Source: Methylopumilus sp003533095
GTDB taxonomy: Bacteria > Pseudomonadota > Gammaproteobacteria > Burkholderiales > Methylophilaceae
Reading direction: 5' to 3'
Length of the DNA: 6,104 bases
Assembly: GCA_963977845.1 (NCBI GenBank)
Contig: CAXBPZ010000038.1
Span: forward strand, 1 to 6,104
Numbering within the stretch: position 1 is the first letter of the stretch; each line of letters begins with the position of its first letter. The notes under the pieces are model-generated. The model saw only the letters and a program-made list of their open reading frames with translations, was not told where the DNA came from and ran no database searches. This document shows positions 5,446 through 6,104 of the stretch, one piece after another. The position numbers and the translations under genes were made by a program.

Positions 5446-6051
5446 ATGCCGCCCCTTAATAAATATATACCTTTCGAATTTTGGATTGCTTATAGATATA
5501 TAAGATTTAAGCAAAAAAATAGCTTTATATCTTTTATTTCAATGACAAGCATGGTGGGGATTGCGCTTGGAGTTTCAGCACTCATTATTATTCTTTCTGT
5601 TATGAATGGTTTTCAAGACGAACTTCGGACACGGATACTCGGAGTAGCTTCTCACATTGAAATTACAAGCTCGAACAACACATTGACCCATTGGGAGGAT
5701 TTAACAAAAAAGCTCCATGAAATTCCTGATATAAAAGGTTCAGCACCATATGTGGACGGTCAGGGAATGTTGGTTAGTGAATATGGAAGCCAAGGAATTA
5801 TGCTTCGAGGTATTTCATGGAATCTTGAAGCTAATGTCGATGATTTAGACAAAAAAGTTAAGATTGGTCATTTATCTGATTTAAAACCTAATACATTTAA
5901 TATTATTTTGGGAATAGATGCTGCAAAGCAATTAGGTGTTGTTGTTGGAGATAAAGTTAACATTTTAATCCCGCAGGGCTCTTATACGCCTGCAGGCACA
6001 CTTCCTAGAATGCGACAATTTAATGTCGCCGGTATTTTTGAAATTGGAATG
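5446..6051 (+). CDS. lolC: LolC/LolE-type lipoprotein-release ABC transporter permease, 3' truncated
   Basis: The first 202 codons resemble the inner-membrane permease of the LolCDE complex, which extracts outer-membrane lipoproteins from the inner membrane for LolA. Residues 9-20 (PFEFWIAYRYIR) are the cytoplasmic lead-in typical of the family. About residues 30-54 form the first transmembrane helix, ending in the conserved SVMNGF (51-56). ELRTRILGVASHIEI (59-73) then begins the periplasmic domain, which continues with ILGIDAAKQLGVVVGD (154-169) and FNVAGIFEIGM (192-202). The remaining periplasmic part and three helices are missing because adapter sequence begins directly after Met202. The ATG at 5446 is preferred; an in-frame ATG at 5419 would add nine residues but would leave only 22 bp to ribE and bury the promoter. 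LolC and LolE cannot be told apart from this fragment; lolD would be expected downstream. Confidence 0.88.
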
Positions 6052-6104
6052 AGATCGGAAGAGCACACGTCTGAACTCCAGTCACTTAGGCATCTCGTAT
6101 GCCG
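6052..6104 (+). other. Illumina TruSeq adapter contamination with index TTAGGC
   Basis: The last 53 bases match the TruSeq indexed adapter: AGATCGGAAGAGCACACG and the rest of the common part at 6052-6085, index TTAGGC (adapter 3 of the TruSeq LT set) at 6086-6091, then ATCTCGTATGCCG at 6092-6104. The lolC frame stays open through it and yields the familiar artefact peptide RSEEHTSELQS, which replaces the expected LolC sequence after Gly-Met. These bases are not genomic and should be trimmed. Confidence 0.99.

Noticed and set aside
6052..6104. Apparent continuation of the lolC reading frame with a charged tail
   Set aside because: The DNA is TruSeq adapter with an index, so the encoded residues are artefactual.

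Overview
The window is AT-rich, densely packed bacterial DNA. It fits a streamlined betaproteobacterium, possibly a Methylophilales / OM43-like methylotroph. That placement is an inference from five things: the ruvX-pyrR-pyrB-pyrC' gene order, a ribBA gene with a degenerate cyclohydrolase half, a Lys/Pro/Ala-repeat histone-H1-like protein, the protein style of the LolC-type permease, and the low GC. No 16S rRNA or other marker is present to confirm it.

Layout, left to right. 1-224 (minus) is the N-terminal part of a histone-H1-like protein, cut by the window edge inside an 18-bp tandem repeat. It has a good sigma70-type promoter at 279-307. 380-3560 (minus) is a compact pyrimidine cluster transcribed ruvX, pyrR, pyrB, pyrC', with junctions of 7 nt, an 8-nt overlap and a 1-nt overlap. 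3561-3717 is an intergenic region with a strong intrinsic terminator (3615-3641), a possible extended -10 promoter upstream of it, and a palindrome just before ruvX. 3718-5396 (minus) is ribE followed by ribBA with a 4-nt ATGA overlap. 5397-5445 is a 49-bp divergent control region with mirrored extended -10 boxes. 5446-6051 (plus) is the start of a LolC/LolE-type lipoprotein-release permease. 6052-6104 is not biological: it is Illumina TruSeq adapter with index TTAGGC.

How the genes work together. PyrB makes carbamoyl aspartate. PyrC' has lost most dihydroorotase metal ligands and is probably a structural partner of PyrB, so an active dihydroorotase should be encoded elsewhere. PyrR belongs to the uracil phosphoribosyltransferase/regulator family, and RuvX is the YqgF nuclease-fold protein. 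RibBA supplies the four-carbon riboflavin precursor, but its GTP cyclohydrolase II half lacks the zinc cysteines, so a separate ribA is expected. RibE performs the last riboflavin step.

I found no convincing undescribed system. The most useful observations are the adapter at the right end, the two catalytically degenerate domains, the mirrored and possibly leaderless divergent promoter, and the possible attenuator before ruvX-pyrR. No stretch over 300 bases lacks a gene.
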